Made by a program: the position numbers and the translations under genes
Notes under the pieces: model-generated
What the model saw: only the letters and a program-made list of their open reading frames with translations
The model's database searches: none
What the model was told of the DNA's origin: nothing
Origin: Kudoa neothunni
Taxonomy: Eukaryota > Cnidaria
Direction of reading: 5' to 3'
Assembly: GCA_964304625.1 (NCBI GenBank)
Contig: OZ199839.1
Span: forward strand, 1,736,001-1,800,000
DNA: 64,000 nucleotides
Shown here: positions 25,701 through 36,788 of the stretch, one piece after another
How the letters are laid out: each line of letters starts with the position of its first letter
Position numbering within the stretch: the first letter of the stretch is position 1

Positions 25701-25862
25701 TGTATTGTTATCTTAGGATTAGAAAATTAAAAAATACTAAGTTCTGAAGAAATATACATTGGCTGGATTGCTCTTAATTTGTTCGCCTGTTTGTATATGA
25801 CTCAAGATTGAGCAAACATTTTCCAATTCTAACCTCCGTGAAACTCTTTTTTCCGGACCCAT
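22728..25862 (-). CDS. IPO5: Importin-5 (karyopherin beta-3 / RANBP5) homologue
   Basis: Nuclear import receptor of HEAT repeats. Five exons join in phase: 25862-25758, 25711-25634, 25591-25305, 25259-25160 and 25037-22728. They give about 958 residues beginning MGPEKRVSRRLELENV. Introns are 46, 42, 45 and 122 nt. Diagnostic stretches are a VSSQ segment followed by KIFGEE (exons 3-4), EEWFTNKESF before GNKAAYLLTYNKLYNLLK with SSDWKQIDIAIVSLGLIAP, and a late LHNLWDYRLKYAI..FTKCI..YLGGI block. These follow importin-5 order. The vertebrate protein is about 1,100 residues, so the C-terminal 130-150 appear lost. The frame runs to a stop at 22728. A GTATGT just before it could instead be the donor of a 23-nt intron, leading to a stop at 22693. 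Divergence is high, but the frame is open over 2.3 kb. Confidence 0.85.
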
Positions 25863-28061
25863 TCAATCCCCAATAAAAATTTAATTTATGACTCACTTTC
25901 TTTTTCTAAAGTTCTACAACGAAAGAAATCGCCTAGCCTGGATAATGCTAAAAAGAAGATTAATTTTATATAGATGTTATTGAATATTATATTTCACCTC
26001 AGTAAACTTCCCTATTTTAATAATAAATAATGTATTAAATTAAAAAACGACAAGTTCCAATTTTAATAATTAAACATGCAATATTTAATACGATAATTTC
26101 AACATTTGTCCGGAATATTTGTTTTCTTGTAATATTAAAAACAGAATCCAGAAAGTAACAATGAAAAATATGAAGTTAATTTATAATTTTGTAATAATAA
26201 TATTAATCAGGTATTTTTAAAAATTAATGATATTTTATTATTAGTTTATGAATTTTCTCGATCATTTTTCTTTTTAAAGCACTCTGAACAATTATATATC
26301 TTCAGTATTCTTCTGAACCGAGAGAAATAGGTTGGTTTGTGGGAATTTCTTAGACTTCGAAGGAACTTATGAACAATTCTAATTTTATATTTTTCGTCAA
26401 TCGAATAAATGAAGCTATTATTTAAATAATATAATTTCACCTTTATTTAATTTTATCGAAATCGAACTACAATTGGCATTGAATAAACACTAAAAAATGA
26501 GAATTGAATAGTTTTAGCTCTGTTGCATGATATGTATTGGTTTCGTGATGGTTATTAGTCATCGTGTTACTTTTGGAGTACATTCTTTTAATAGATATTA
26601 AAACTAATCATAAAAATTACGAAAATTTATCTTTCATTGTATTATATTTTAACTGTGAATAAAATAAGGGGATGTTAACATGAAACCACTCACTAATGTT
26701 ACTGTGAGCTGGAATTTCTTAAAGAACTGCATATAATTTTTCATATTTAATAAAAAGTGGTCATTCACACGATAAATAATATTAAGTTATCATTACTTTT
26801 GACATTATTTAATATTTCTGAGCCTCTAAGAGTGAAGAAAGGGGTCTAAAATAATTTAATATAACTGAATTTAAAATATAAAATTTTTATACAGTTCGTG
26901 AATAAGAGTTTTATGATTATAAAATATGTCGGCGTGTGCGCCCATGTTGTTTCTGATTAAAATTTTTCATGAAAATAGCCTCTATTTTTAACATATTTAT
27001 GGAGATACATACACAATGTAAAAGCTTTACTTTTATTAAATTTTTCATTAAATATTATTGTACGTAAAATAATTAATACTGTTAGCATATTTCCGTTGAT
27101 AATCGGAATAATTGATGCTTAGACTATACTTTTCTGATAAAATATTATTTTTATCGAAAATCTATGATCATTATGTATAAAATATTATTTAAATATCCTA
27201 AAAATTGTTTGAATGTCATTTTTTATAATAATATATCTAGTTGAATAATTATAACGAATTTAATGAACATTTAACATGCGCCTAATAATAAAAATTAAGA
27301 ATAAAATAAAGTATTTGTTCGTATACTACATTTATACTCTATATTAAATTTATTAATAATACATTTGGTTCTTAATATTTTAGTATATATTATATAACAA
27401 GAAAATGTGTGAATAAATTGGACAATATTTATTCTGACGTAATGAAGTGTATTTTAATCACAAGATAATGATTTAAATGCGCATCTTATAGATTATAAAT
27501 TTTGTTCATTGTATTTTATTGCAACACTTTATCCAGCAACACGATAAATCCACCCATTTACAACGATTTTTAACCATGTTAATTTTAAACGTACCTGATC
27601 GGTTAACTTGGAAAATTTATTAGCACAAAAGGAAATATGTACAGATATTTTATTCATTCGGAAAAATCAGTGAATTATCGAAATTCCCATATATTTAGAT
27701 TCTAGATAAGACTTCAACCTACGCCTTTCTAATTTCATATAAATACTTAATCTTAATACAAAAACAGGTTACTGATTTCGTAAATTGCCATTTGCAGACT
27801 TTATTTTTTATCTAATGAAATTAGAATACCGACCATCCTGTCTAACTAATTTTAATCCCTCATGAGTGTGCATACTTGGCGCATGTGTATATTTTGAGCT
27901 CAGCACTTGCGGACTAATGTTATTTTTACGCAGAAACGATAAGAACTTTATATTATAATTAAACGTTCATCCGATTATTATATTTTAAAATGATTACAAA
28001 TTTTAATAGAAAACACTCAACAACAAAAAATACGGAAAATTCAGTTTTAATTTAAACAGTT
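25863..28061. other. No gene seen; very AT-rich intergenic
   Basis: Contains only short open frames (for example 26246-26440 minus) that I cannot support as genes. Confidence 0.4.
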
Positions 28062-28673
28062 CTAACTGTTAGATTTGTAATCGGATTTTCCACCAGTTTT
28101 TTTCAGCAATCTTATATCGGTGATAGATATCTCGTGACTGAGATACTTACACATATCGTAGATGTTAAGTGCAGAAACACACACCGAGGTAAGAGCTTCC
28201 ATCTCAACACCAGTGGTTTCTTCCGAAGCTTTTACTGAAGCTTCGACGTGGATCAAACTCTTTTCATAATCAGGCACAATATCAACCTGCACATTTGAAA
28301 GTTTGATAATGTGGCAGAGGGGTAGAATTTCAGGAGTTTTTTTGGCTGCCACAATTCCTGCCAACTGAGATGTAACAAATATGTCTCCTTTTTTGATTTT
28401 GCCATCTTTGATCTCTTGCATAACTTTCGTGGGTAGTTTGATGATAGCTCCCGCGATTGCCGTCCGGTTTGTTGGTGTTTTCGTAGAAATATCGATCATC
28501 GAAACTTTGTTAGATGACAATTTCATTGTTTTATTTGTCATATAAATCTTCAAACCACGCTGACATCGGACTTTTCGCATATGAGATGCAAACAATAACA
28601 TAGCAACCGTCTTGTAAAACTTTAGCCTCAATGGAGTGGTGAGATGGTGCTCACTTTGAATCAACACGCGCAT
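28062..28673 (-). CDS. MOCS1: Cyclic pyranopterin monophosphate synthase (MoaC / MOCS1B)
   Basis: Converts the MoaA product to cyclic pyranopterin monophosphate in molybdenum-cofactor synthesis. The single-exon frame of 203 residues has a complete MoaC domain from about residue 58: MIDISTKTPTNRTA, GDIFVTSQLAGIVAAKKT, LPLCHIIKLSNV, VEMEALTSVCVSALNIYDMC and RLLKKTGGKS. The active-site Lys and His regions are intact. The first 50 residues (MRVLIQSEHHLTTPLRLKFY...) are basic and could be a mitochondrial presequence; the ATG at MTNKTMKL is an alternative start. It lies 589 bp downstream of MOCS1A on the same strand. In vertebrates these two activities come from one bicistronic or fused MOCS1 locus, whereas here MOCS1A has its own stop. 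Confidence 0.9.
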   Translation of the reverse strand: MRVLIQSEHHLTTPLRLKFYKTVAMLLFASHMRKVRCQRGLKIYMTNKTMKLSSNKVSMIDISTKTPTNRTAIAGAIIKLPTKVMQEIKDGKIKKGDIFVTSQLAGIVAAKKTPEILPLCHIIKLSNVQVDIVPDYEKSLIHVEASVKASEETTGVEMEALTSVCVSALNIYDMCKYLSHEISITDIRLLKKTGGKSDYKSNS

Positions 28674-29262
28674 AATATTTTTGAGCTTAGAATTGAGAAT
28701 TTAATATTCTAATATAATCCAAAAAATATTTATATTAAATATTTTCAACGAATGTTGTGTTAATTTTTACAATATAGTCAAATTAGTTCTATCGAACTAT
28801 GACTGCCAGGGAGATTCAAGCAGATATAAGGATTTAATAAAAACTATTTTAATTTCTAATACCCAAAGAGATTTTTGATACCAATTCTTTTCATTCATTT
28901 GATATTACTAAAATTTTTCCTCTTCGAAAAGAGGGATAAATGATTCAGGTTGCCTTTTTTTCGGCGCGAAATTTAATAGCAATTTGACCGGTCACTGCTT
29001 GGTGCAACTGCTCAGTAAGTTGTTATTTTCTAGGTTATCGTGTTATTTATACTGATTAATTTAATTATCTTATATACGCGTTACCAAGAATCTATTCTAA
29101 TACTATATCATGATAGAGGATGTTCTTGCTGAAAATAATTTATAGATAAAAAGATAAAAGTTAAACTCTGAAACTAACACGATTCCATTAAACACTGACA
29201 GAAAAAATACAATAATTAAAAAAACTACTACAAACATAAATAATAAAAAGCAACGTTAAATT
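28674..29262. other. Spacer between MOCS1A and MOCS1B
   Basis: AT-rich and non-coding as far as I can see. It could hold the MOCS1B promoter, or be an intron of a fused transcript that skips the MOCS1A stop. Confidence 0.3.
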
Positions 29263-30771
29263 TTAGCCTCCAATAAGCACCATTGGCCTCTCAGATGAAT
29301 GCTCACTCAGGTTTTTCAAACCATTGTGTTGGAATTTTTTCATTTTCAATTGATCTGCTATAAACTTTCGAGCAACTAAATAGTCATTCAATAAAGTTTT
29401 TTGCCAAACTAAATTATTCATAAAAATACCCTCATCTCCTTGAGATAATAATCCTACAATCGATGATTTCGATTTAGCCCCAAATAAGCATGTCTACAAT
29501 AAAATTAATGTGACTTTCTCATCAACCACTATACACAGATTTACTTGCAAACAACCATCTGCCGCGATCCTCAGGCGATCGCAATCACCACAAAAGGGTT
29601 CACTTACGCTTGCTATAAAGCCAACTTTCACTTTAGAATTAGGTAAACTAAAACACTACACAGAATGCAAAATAACATCAATCAATGCATTATATACGAA
29701 CCTTGGCAACTTTAGACGGATTGTTGCAGGGTATAGGTGTAAGAGATCCAAAATGGCATTCTATAATCTGTTTAACATTTTTGGCTGGGAAAAAGAAATT
29801 CTTGAAATTTCCAGACGTCCCTACAGCAGTATAATCATCAATGTTATTTAATCGGATCACCAAATGAAAGTGCAATTCTCTTACCGAGAAAAGGCATAAA
29901 TTCTATGAATCTAAGTTCAATATCCTATTTGAGAAATCATTAAAATTTAGTTGAGAATGTCAATCAAAGCAAATACTTCATCGTTGAAGTATTCCACAAA
30001 TGTTACGATTTCATCTGCATTAACTGTATTCATTACGACAACATTTACCTGTATTTAATTATAAGAAAGATAAATTTTCCCCATCACCCACGAAACTCAC
30101 TTTAATGGCATGAAAATTATATTTAATGGCTTGCTCTATCGATTTAAGAACATTATGTAACCCTATTAGTCATGTTTTCCCGAATCTCACACCAAATTAA
30201 GCGGTACCATTCGTTTTAGTGATTTTAGCGTAACGCTTGGAATCTAATGTATCTAGACTGATGTTGATAGTGTCTAATCCTGCAGCGTGTAACTCATTTA
30301 TAATTCTGTGCAAAATAATGCCATTGGTTGTGATCGAGAGATTTGATAGCCCAAGAGGTTTAAGGGAATTAAGACTGTCTTCAAAAATGATAATTAAAAA
30401 TGGGAATTATTTCTTTTCTTAATCAATACCACAAATTTTTACGATATCTTTTCTGATCGTTGGTTCACCACCTGTGAGTCTTATTCTAGTGATACCGTTT
30501 GTGACGAAAAACCTGGAAATTTTTGTGATATCATTGATACTCATTAGATTTTTATTCGCCCGATTATCAGAATGGATCAAATTTTTTAGAATAGACTCCT
30601 CGGGCATACAATATACACCTAAATATATACGGATATAATTTTAATCAATCAACTAATTGAAATATTACAGCGTAAATTGCATGAGTCAATTAATGACAAC
30701 CTCAAATATGTATGATTTCTCCCGAAGGCGTCACACATCATTGAATTAAATCTCTGATGTATTTTTAGCAT
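29263..30771 (-). CDS. MOCS1: GTP 3',8-cyclase, radical SAM (MoaA / MOCS1A)
   Basis: First enzyme of molybdenum-cofactor synthesis: radical-SAM conversion of GTP. Nine exons join in phase: 30771-30669, 30618-30433, 30378-30208, 30162-30101, 30048-29977, 29924-29885, 29820-29702, 29655-29545 and 29493-29263, giving 364 residues. The eight introns are 45-64 nt. The radical-SAM cluster motif SCNLRCVYCMPEE spans the first intron. TGITRIRLTGGEPTIRKD-type SAM and GTP sites follow, then TTNGI and INISLDTLD. The C-terminal [4Fe-4S] motif is EPFCGDCDRLRIAADGCLQ with TCLFG, and the chain ends in ILIGG-like MVLIGG, the conserved double Gly. The start MLKIHQRFNS is basic and could be part of a mitochondrial presequence; an in-frame stop precedes it. 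Confidence 0.92.
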
Positions 30772-32040
30772 GATAAACTGAGATTAAACGACAGAAAAGT
30801 CGATATTTTTTCACATGCGTGAATCATATGCGCGTCCAAATAAGGAATCTGGATTTGTACATCTGAATTACAAAAATTCAATCAGCTACTCAAATTTTAA
30901 TCAATAACAAATGTTTCTTTCACTGCTGACACACAAAAAAAGAAACAACGTCCTAACATCTCTGTTATATCAGTGAATGGTTTAATTTTCGATATCAAAA
31001 AGGGGAAACTAAAATTAATAAAAACGCCCACAATTGAGCAATATCAATATTCGCAATAGTGCATGCGCATGAGAATCAACAAATTTTTTATTAAAGCACA
31101 TTACTTTTTTATTTTTTTTTAAATAATTATTATGCTTTCATAGATTAAAACAGCGTCATGAAATATTGACAATTTCAAACTCGGGTTGGCTTATTTCTTC
31201 TAGAATTTTGGTTGTTTTATTTCTATAAATTGTATTTTATGAGCTACATTGCAACATTGGAATTCGACCAAAAATTTTGAGTCAGAAACCCTTTTTGGTT
31301 CAAAGACATATAGAGAATTTATTCAGAACAAATCCATTTAGAGCGACAAACATTGAAGAAAAGATATTCTAGAAGAAGAGTCGCTGAATCAATTTGTACG
31401 TCCGCCATCGAAGGAGAAACTTTTGTAATCTATCGTATGACAACCAAAAAATATTTATTCTGTATTTCATTTTTATTCTTATTTATTTGTTATATTTTAT
31501 AAACACAAGGTAAACATGTTTTTTCATAAATAAATAAATAAGAATAAAAATAGTCATTTATTTGATGCGCGGTAACGGATTAAATAAATTTTCATTATTC
31601 TGCAGGAGGAAAAATTATTCGGAGTTCGAATATACTTTTAGAATGGATCATGGTCGTAATCTAAGGTTGCACTGTGTATCACCGTCTGCAGTTCCTGATC
31701 ACTTATATTTTTTCATTTCCCCCCGAAAAATTTTTTGTTTTGAATAATTTTGGAACCAATCATTTATTTATCAAAAATAGTGAATAAAATACAGATACAG
31801 TAATGTAATGTAAGGCGCGAGGCGACTGTTCGCCAAGTGTGCGAAACAAAATAAATGTAATAAACTATCGAAATATATATTTTTTGACGGATAATTTAAT
31901 CAAATTTCCAATTATAAATTATTGTAATGGATTCCAAAAATAGATTTCCATATTATTTATCATATTGGGAGAAAATATTTTCAATTTTTTATCTGTAATT
32001 TGAATTCTTAGTATTTGGGTGACCCAAAATAATTTATTTC
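30772..32040. other. No gene seen; short hairpin near 31470-31553
   Basis: Upstream flank of MOCS1A. TTTTATTCTTATTTATTTG near 31472-31491 is mirrored by AAATAAATAAGAATAAAAAT near 31533-31552, giving a possible stem of about 18 bp with a 40-nt loop. Confidence 0.35.
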
Positions 32041-32048
32041 CTGTTCCA

Positions 32049-33448
32049 CTAAATTTTGGATTTCCTTAAGTTTAGACATGAAAGTATCAATTTAGAATGA
32101 AATCGACTGAATCTTGATGCGAAATGAAGACGAAATAGTTCCGCTGCATTCGTCGCAAGGTCAATGTCATACATAACTCGAAAATTGGCATTCCATGAAT
32201 CAATCGGATTCTTGTTGTAAATAAAAATTACTTTCAAAATGATTAATGAATTTTAGCAGTTGACTATTTTTGAAAGTTGTTGCTCTGGGTTTTAATTTAT
32301 TGAATTCTTGCTCAACGTTTGAAATTGGAAGAAAAGCACTTAATATATAACATAAAATCTAAATTTTCATTATATATTTTTGCTAACCTTTTTTTAGAAT
32401 GTTCCTCAAAAAGGTATTGGCAAAGATGAAATTAACAGAAATATATATTGCTTATTTTGGAGGCTTTTCTAAAAGAATCATAGGCAGCGGCTTCAGAATC
32501 TACTATAATATTCTCCGAAAATTCAATCTCTAATTTATCAAATAGGATTCTCATGATCGTATCATAGTCATGTTCGATTTTATTTTCCATGAGAATACGA
32601 TGAGAATATAGATTAGAGGAAATATTTTTCCCATGAATTATACATAATTGAGAAAATTCATGGAGCATAACTTTGAAAGTACCATCTGCAATCCAAACAG
32701 AAGTATTTTTAAGGTGTGTAGGATATTACCGTTGGTCGAAAAAATAATTATTCTTGAGTCAGACTCAAAACCTGAGTCAAAGAGACAAAAAATTTCACCT
32801 CTCAATGTCGTAATACTTGATTTTGAAAGGTCCTCATTCATAGAAATATAAAATTTTTACGTCTTCCAATGGCTAGAATATTTTTCAACTGAGTTTTTGG
32901 CCATAATAGAGAAGGAGTTGATATTTTTAGAAGTAGTCGTTACTGAGAATACCTTGTTGGTAGAGTACTGGGTGTTCTAGGACAATAATTTTATTTTATT
33001 CTGAAACAATATGATTATGGGATGAAATAAAATTGATTTTGGTATTATTGTCTAACGGAGAGGTTGTAATTCGGCGTTTACATGCTCGCGTCTCATATCT
33101 CCGGTACTGTTTTATTTTATTGACATGGTCTTTTACATGCAAAAAACTTTTAAATAATATTTTATCATTATTTCTTTTAGTTTTTGGCATTATATAGTCC
33201 AAAACAGAGGAACCATTTCTGCCCCTTCATAAAACGACATTTTGCGTACGAGCAATGATCGCCGGTGAAAAGTATTTCCGGCGGATGTTCGCCGTGTTAG
33301 TGTATGGATGTAACGCAGAAATGAGAAGATGAAAACCACTGTGTTGCAACCATCTTCGCGCTGGACACATTCGAATATCAAATGCGTTCGGCAAAAAATA
33401 ACAGTTTTCCATCGATAATATAATCAATGATAAATTAATTTGAAGCAA
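32049..33448 (-). pseudogene. FLYWCH-finger / MULE transposase relic
   Basis: Minus-strand fragments in several frames. A FLYWCH-like N-terminal finger is at about 33202-32996 (QYRRYETRACKRRITT..SSHNHIVSE, with the Tyr-Arg, Cys and His-Asn-His landmarks). A MULE DDE fragment lies at 32841-32432 (IIVDSEAAAYDSFRKA). A C-terminal piece lies at 32237-32049 (NPIDSWNANFRVMYDIDLATN). The order fits FLYWCH-MULE transposases. Frames are broken and I could not find its terminal repeats. Confidence 0.6.
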
Positions 33449-34813
33449 AAATTAATTTGTTTACTTTTTCTTATTAAAATACCGTTCTATATTTTTTGCT
33501 TTAAAGAACTTTTCAAATATTGAGTCAGCCATTTCAAGTTCAGTTTATATTATGAAGCGTTGGCAAAATTTTATTTAGAAAGAATTTTCTAACTTTTGCC
33601 AATCACTATAGTTCCTCTTTGTTTGATATAATAACTTTATCAATAAAATCAGAGTCGTCGTCATCCCTGTCAAAGTCAGGAAGATCTAGTGTTGTCAAAA
33701 TTTCAGAGGCGTCGACCGTGTTGCTTTCAAAAATTTCTTCAATCAGCGAAATTATGCCATGTTTAGATTGATCATCATCAGGAACATCATAGGAATAATC
33801 ATTTAGTGGATTTTCAGAGAGGAAAATTGATTTCCTAAAGCAGCTAGCCGTTAACACTTAACTATGGTTTCCGTTTTAATATATTCTCATAATTTGATTA
33901 CCAAATGAATTACATCTAACACATTAGTTACAATGTACCACTATCGTGAAATTCGATCTGGATGTATGAATGACGTCATTAGATTTCTTTTGTGCATCAT
34001 TTTAAAACTTTAACAATTCCATGATCCAATGGCTGAAGCACACTGGTTGTGTTCGGAAAAAAGTAGCGGTGTTACGATAGACAAACATTGTTTTTGAAGG
34101 TTAAGAAATAATAAAGATTTTTCTATTAATAATAGTGAGTTGCCTACTTTATTTTTCAAGAAAAGATAAAAATGGAACTGGTCATTTAGACTTTTTTATT
34201 ATTGTGCAATTTTATTATTTATTGGAAAATTTTTCCATCGCTTGGAGCTTAGCATCTTTATTATATGATATGAACTCGTAGAACTTTATGATTTCGAGTT
34301 TTTTAGTAATGTAAAGTGATTTGTTTCGAAAATATTGACGCCCCATCCATTAATAATCGCAAAGTTCAGATTATGTGCTGTGCTAGAGTCATTTTTGGGT
34401 TGGATCCATAAAGTAAATTTTTAACACTAGAAAATTCGTTGTAAACCTATTATTTATTCACAAATGATCTATTTCTTACTGAACTGTCTATTCAATTTTG
34501 AATTAAAACAAAATAGGTAATAAACAAGTAAATTTTTAAAAATTGCGTTGGAGCCATCTTGCGTACGACCCATACATTATTCTATTGAGTTTTGACACAT
34601 TAAAACCATTTAAGCAACCAGCGATAAATCTACTATAAACATGCGCGAGTCATTTACATACAAGCGCGCGCACAATTCACCGACGTGAAATCCCGCTTTC
34701 TATCTTTCGAAAAAATTACAAACCTTCTCTCTCTAAAGTGCAATTAATTGATTTGAGATTTCCAAGTTATTTCTAGAAGCGGAAACCATAACCGAGACTT
34801 TTAGCGAATAAAT
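33449..34813. other. No supported gene; acidic open frame at 33606-33857
   Basis: The 83-codon minus frame at 33606-33857 is rich in Asp and Ser (LDLPDFDRDDDDSDFID) and may be the N-terminus of another transposase. Nothing else is recognised before the MAU2-like gene. Confidence 0.3.
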
Positions 34814-36068
34814 ATGGACGATGATCAACGGCGTTTAAATAAGCTGCTAGCGGCATTCAATGCGTTTGAAACCAATGGCAAATACAATCAAGCGATTGAA
34901 TGTTTGATTCACTCTGCAGAATTAGATTTACTTCCAAAACAAAAATCCAAAATTTACACATCACTTGGCGTACAGTATTACAACAGAAATAATCTCCAGG
35001 ATTCGATGAAAAACTTTGAGAAAGCTGTAGGAATTTTTAGGCATTAATATTATTATTATTTTGAGGATTCACAAATTTAGGTTGATGTTGTTGGAGCAGT
35101 AATTTAATATATCGATTGAGTTTAATTGGTACAGGTTCCCTCATTCTAGAATACATTCAAAGAAATGGTGGATGAGTTTAATATCTGCTGTAGTTATCTG
35201 ATAGATATCTATCAAAAAATGGTACGTGAGTTTGGAATTCAGCTGGAAACCTTAATCAATCACACATAATCGTCTTATGATTGATTATAGGGCTTCAACG
35301 ACAAGGCTATCAACGTGGCTTCTAATGCCCTATCTATTTTCTCGTTGGATCCAACAGCGATTCCTTATTACAATATTGTTGTGGCCGTTTGTGTGAGGGA
35401 ATTCATTTCATTTATGTTTATAATAATATTTTTTAGAGATTGTTAGCGAGTGAAAATAATTTTGCAATGGCACTCGAACACATTGACGCTGCTATGGAGA
35501 ATGCAAAAAATTCGCTTCAAGTTGATATGCTGTATTTTTTAGTGCAATCGACTATCACTACGATAAACTTATATATATATATATATATATATATGTATTT
35601 GTGTTTATTTGTGTTTATTTGTATTTGATAGGGAAATGTTGTATTTGGAAAAAATTCGAGTACATAAAACATAACGAGTGCTTATTCACTCATGTGAATA
35701 AAATTTGTTGTAGGTTCTGTTAGAACAGGGAGACCTTTCAGCCGCCATCAATCATCTCAAATCAGCACGTTTTCATGGATCCATCGACTGTTCATCTAGC
35801 ACTGTGTTCAGAGGAGCGTATTCCATAAAAATATTTCTCGACTTGCTTGTTCGATTGAACAGTAATAGAGTGAGCTGCTAATTATGTTTATGCGTTTGGT
35901 TATCTTCATCTATGACAATAGATCGATGAAGAAGAAGCTCATAATTATTGTGTCCAAATGGATAATTTGATTGAAAAGCTTAGAACTTCTCACAGCGATT
36001 CAAGCAGGATTTTTGATGACTGTAACAGCAATTTAATAAAATACGCCCGGCTGGTATACGATATTTAA
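34814..36068 (+). CDS. MAU2/SCC4-like TPR protein (short form)
   Basis: Candidate adherin of the cohesin loader. Seven exons join in phase: 34814-35026, 35081-35098, 35150-35221, 35291-35392, 35437-35541, 35714-35869 and 35922-36068, giving 270 residues and a clean TAA. Introns are 54, 51, 69, 44, 172 and 52 nt; the fifth contains a (TA)n run. The protein is all-helical with TPR-like repeats: LLAAFNAFETNGKY, IYTSLGVQYYNRNN, ICCSYLIDIYQKMGFNDKAI, ALEHIDAAMENAKN and VLLEQGDLSAAINHLKSA. Repeat order and spacing recall the N-terminal part of MAU2. Animal MAU2 is about 600 residues, so the C-terminal half is absent. It could instead be another TPR protein. The family call is moderate; the gene structure itself is well supported. 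Confidence 0.55.
35570..35594. repeat. (TA)n microsatellite in intron 5 of the MAU2-like gene
   Basis: An uninterrupted TA run followed by GTTTATTTGT-type repeats. It explains why this intron (172 nt) is longer than its neighbours. Confidence 0.85.
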
Positions 36069-36788
36069 GCACACCTCAATAAACCCCAAATCCAATAAAT
36101 ATTATTTAGATGAAATGTGTTGTTATGAAATGTTGCGGCAGTGACAAAAATAATTTATCGAGAAAATATTTGGAAGATTACTCTCATATGTGTAATTTTA
36201 ACACACATTAAAGTTAACATTGACTTCTGAAAACCTAATCCAGATTAGTTGTCGCGTCAAATATAGGATTAGTTATTAAAATAGACTAGGCAGATAAAGA
36301 CTATATTATTTGAATTTAATAATTTTCGACAAGTCTGGTTTAAAGACGAAGATTTGCTAATGGTAAACTGTAACGAGTTCTGAAGATTGAGTATGGCGTA
36401 GTTGGCATGAAAACTAATCTGGATTAGATTTTCCTAAAATAAATTTTGATTCAAATTAAATTTGATTTTTGTCGTGGTAAATAATTAACTATATTTGTAA
36501 TGGTTAATAAAAATATTATTCAAACCTCTAAATTGAGTAAACGCGTTAAATTAGAAATAATTAGTTTTCGTGCACGTTTAATAATTAGTAATTTTTTCGT
36601 GTTACCCGCCCAAATAAATCCCTTATTTATGTTAAAAATGATGTTTCTTTTGTGAATGTTTTTTCTAGATCAACCATTACTCCCGACAGATTCAACTTTG
36701 TTCGACAGCGCTACGCGCAATAAAACCCCAGATAATGAAAGCACCTCTGAACATAAACAATGAAGCATACAATAGAATTTAGAACTGA

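Noticed and set aside
29510-30422. Plus-strand frames over MOCS1A
   Set aside because: Shadows of exons 3-8 of the minus-strand gene, whose exons join in phase with family motifs.
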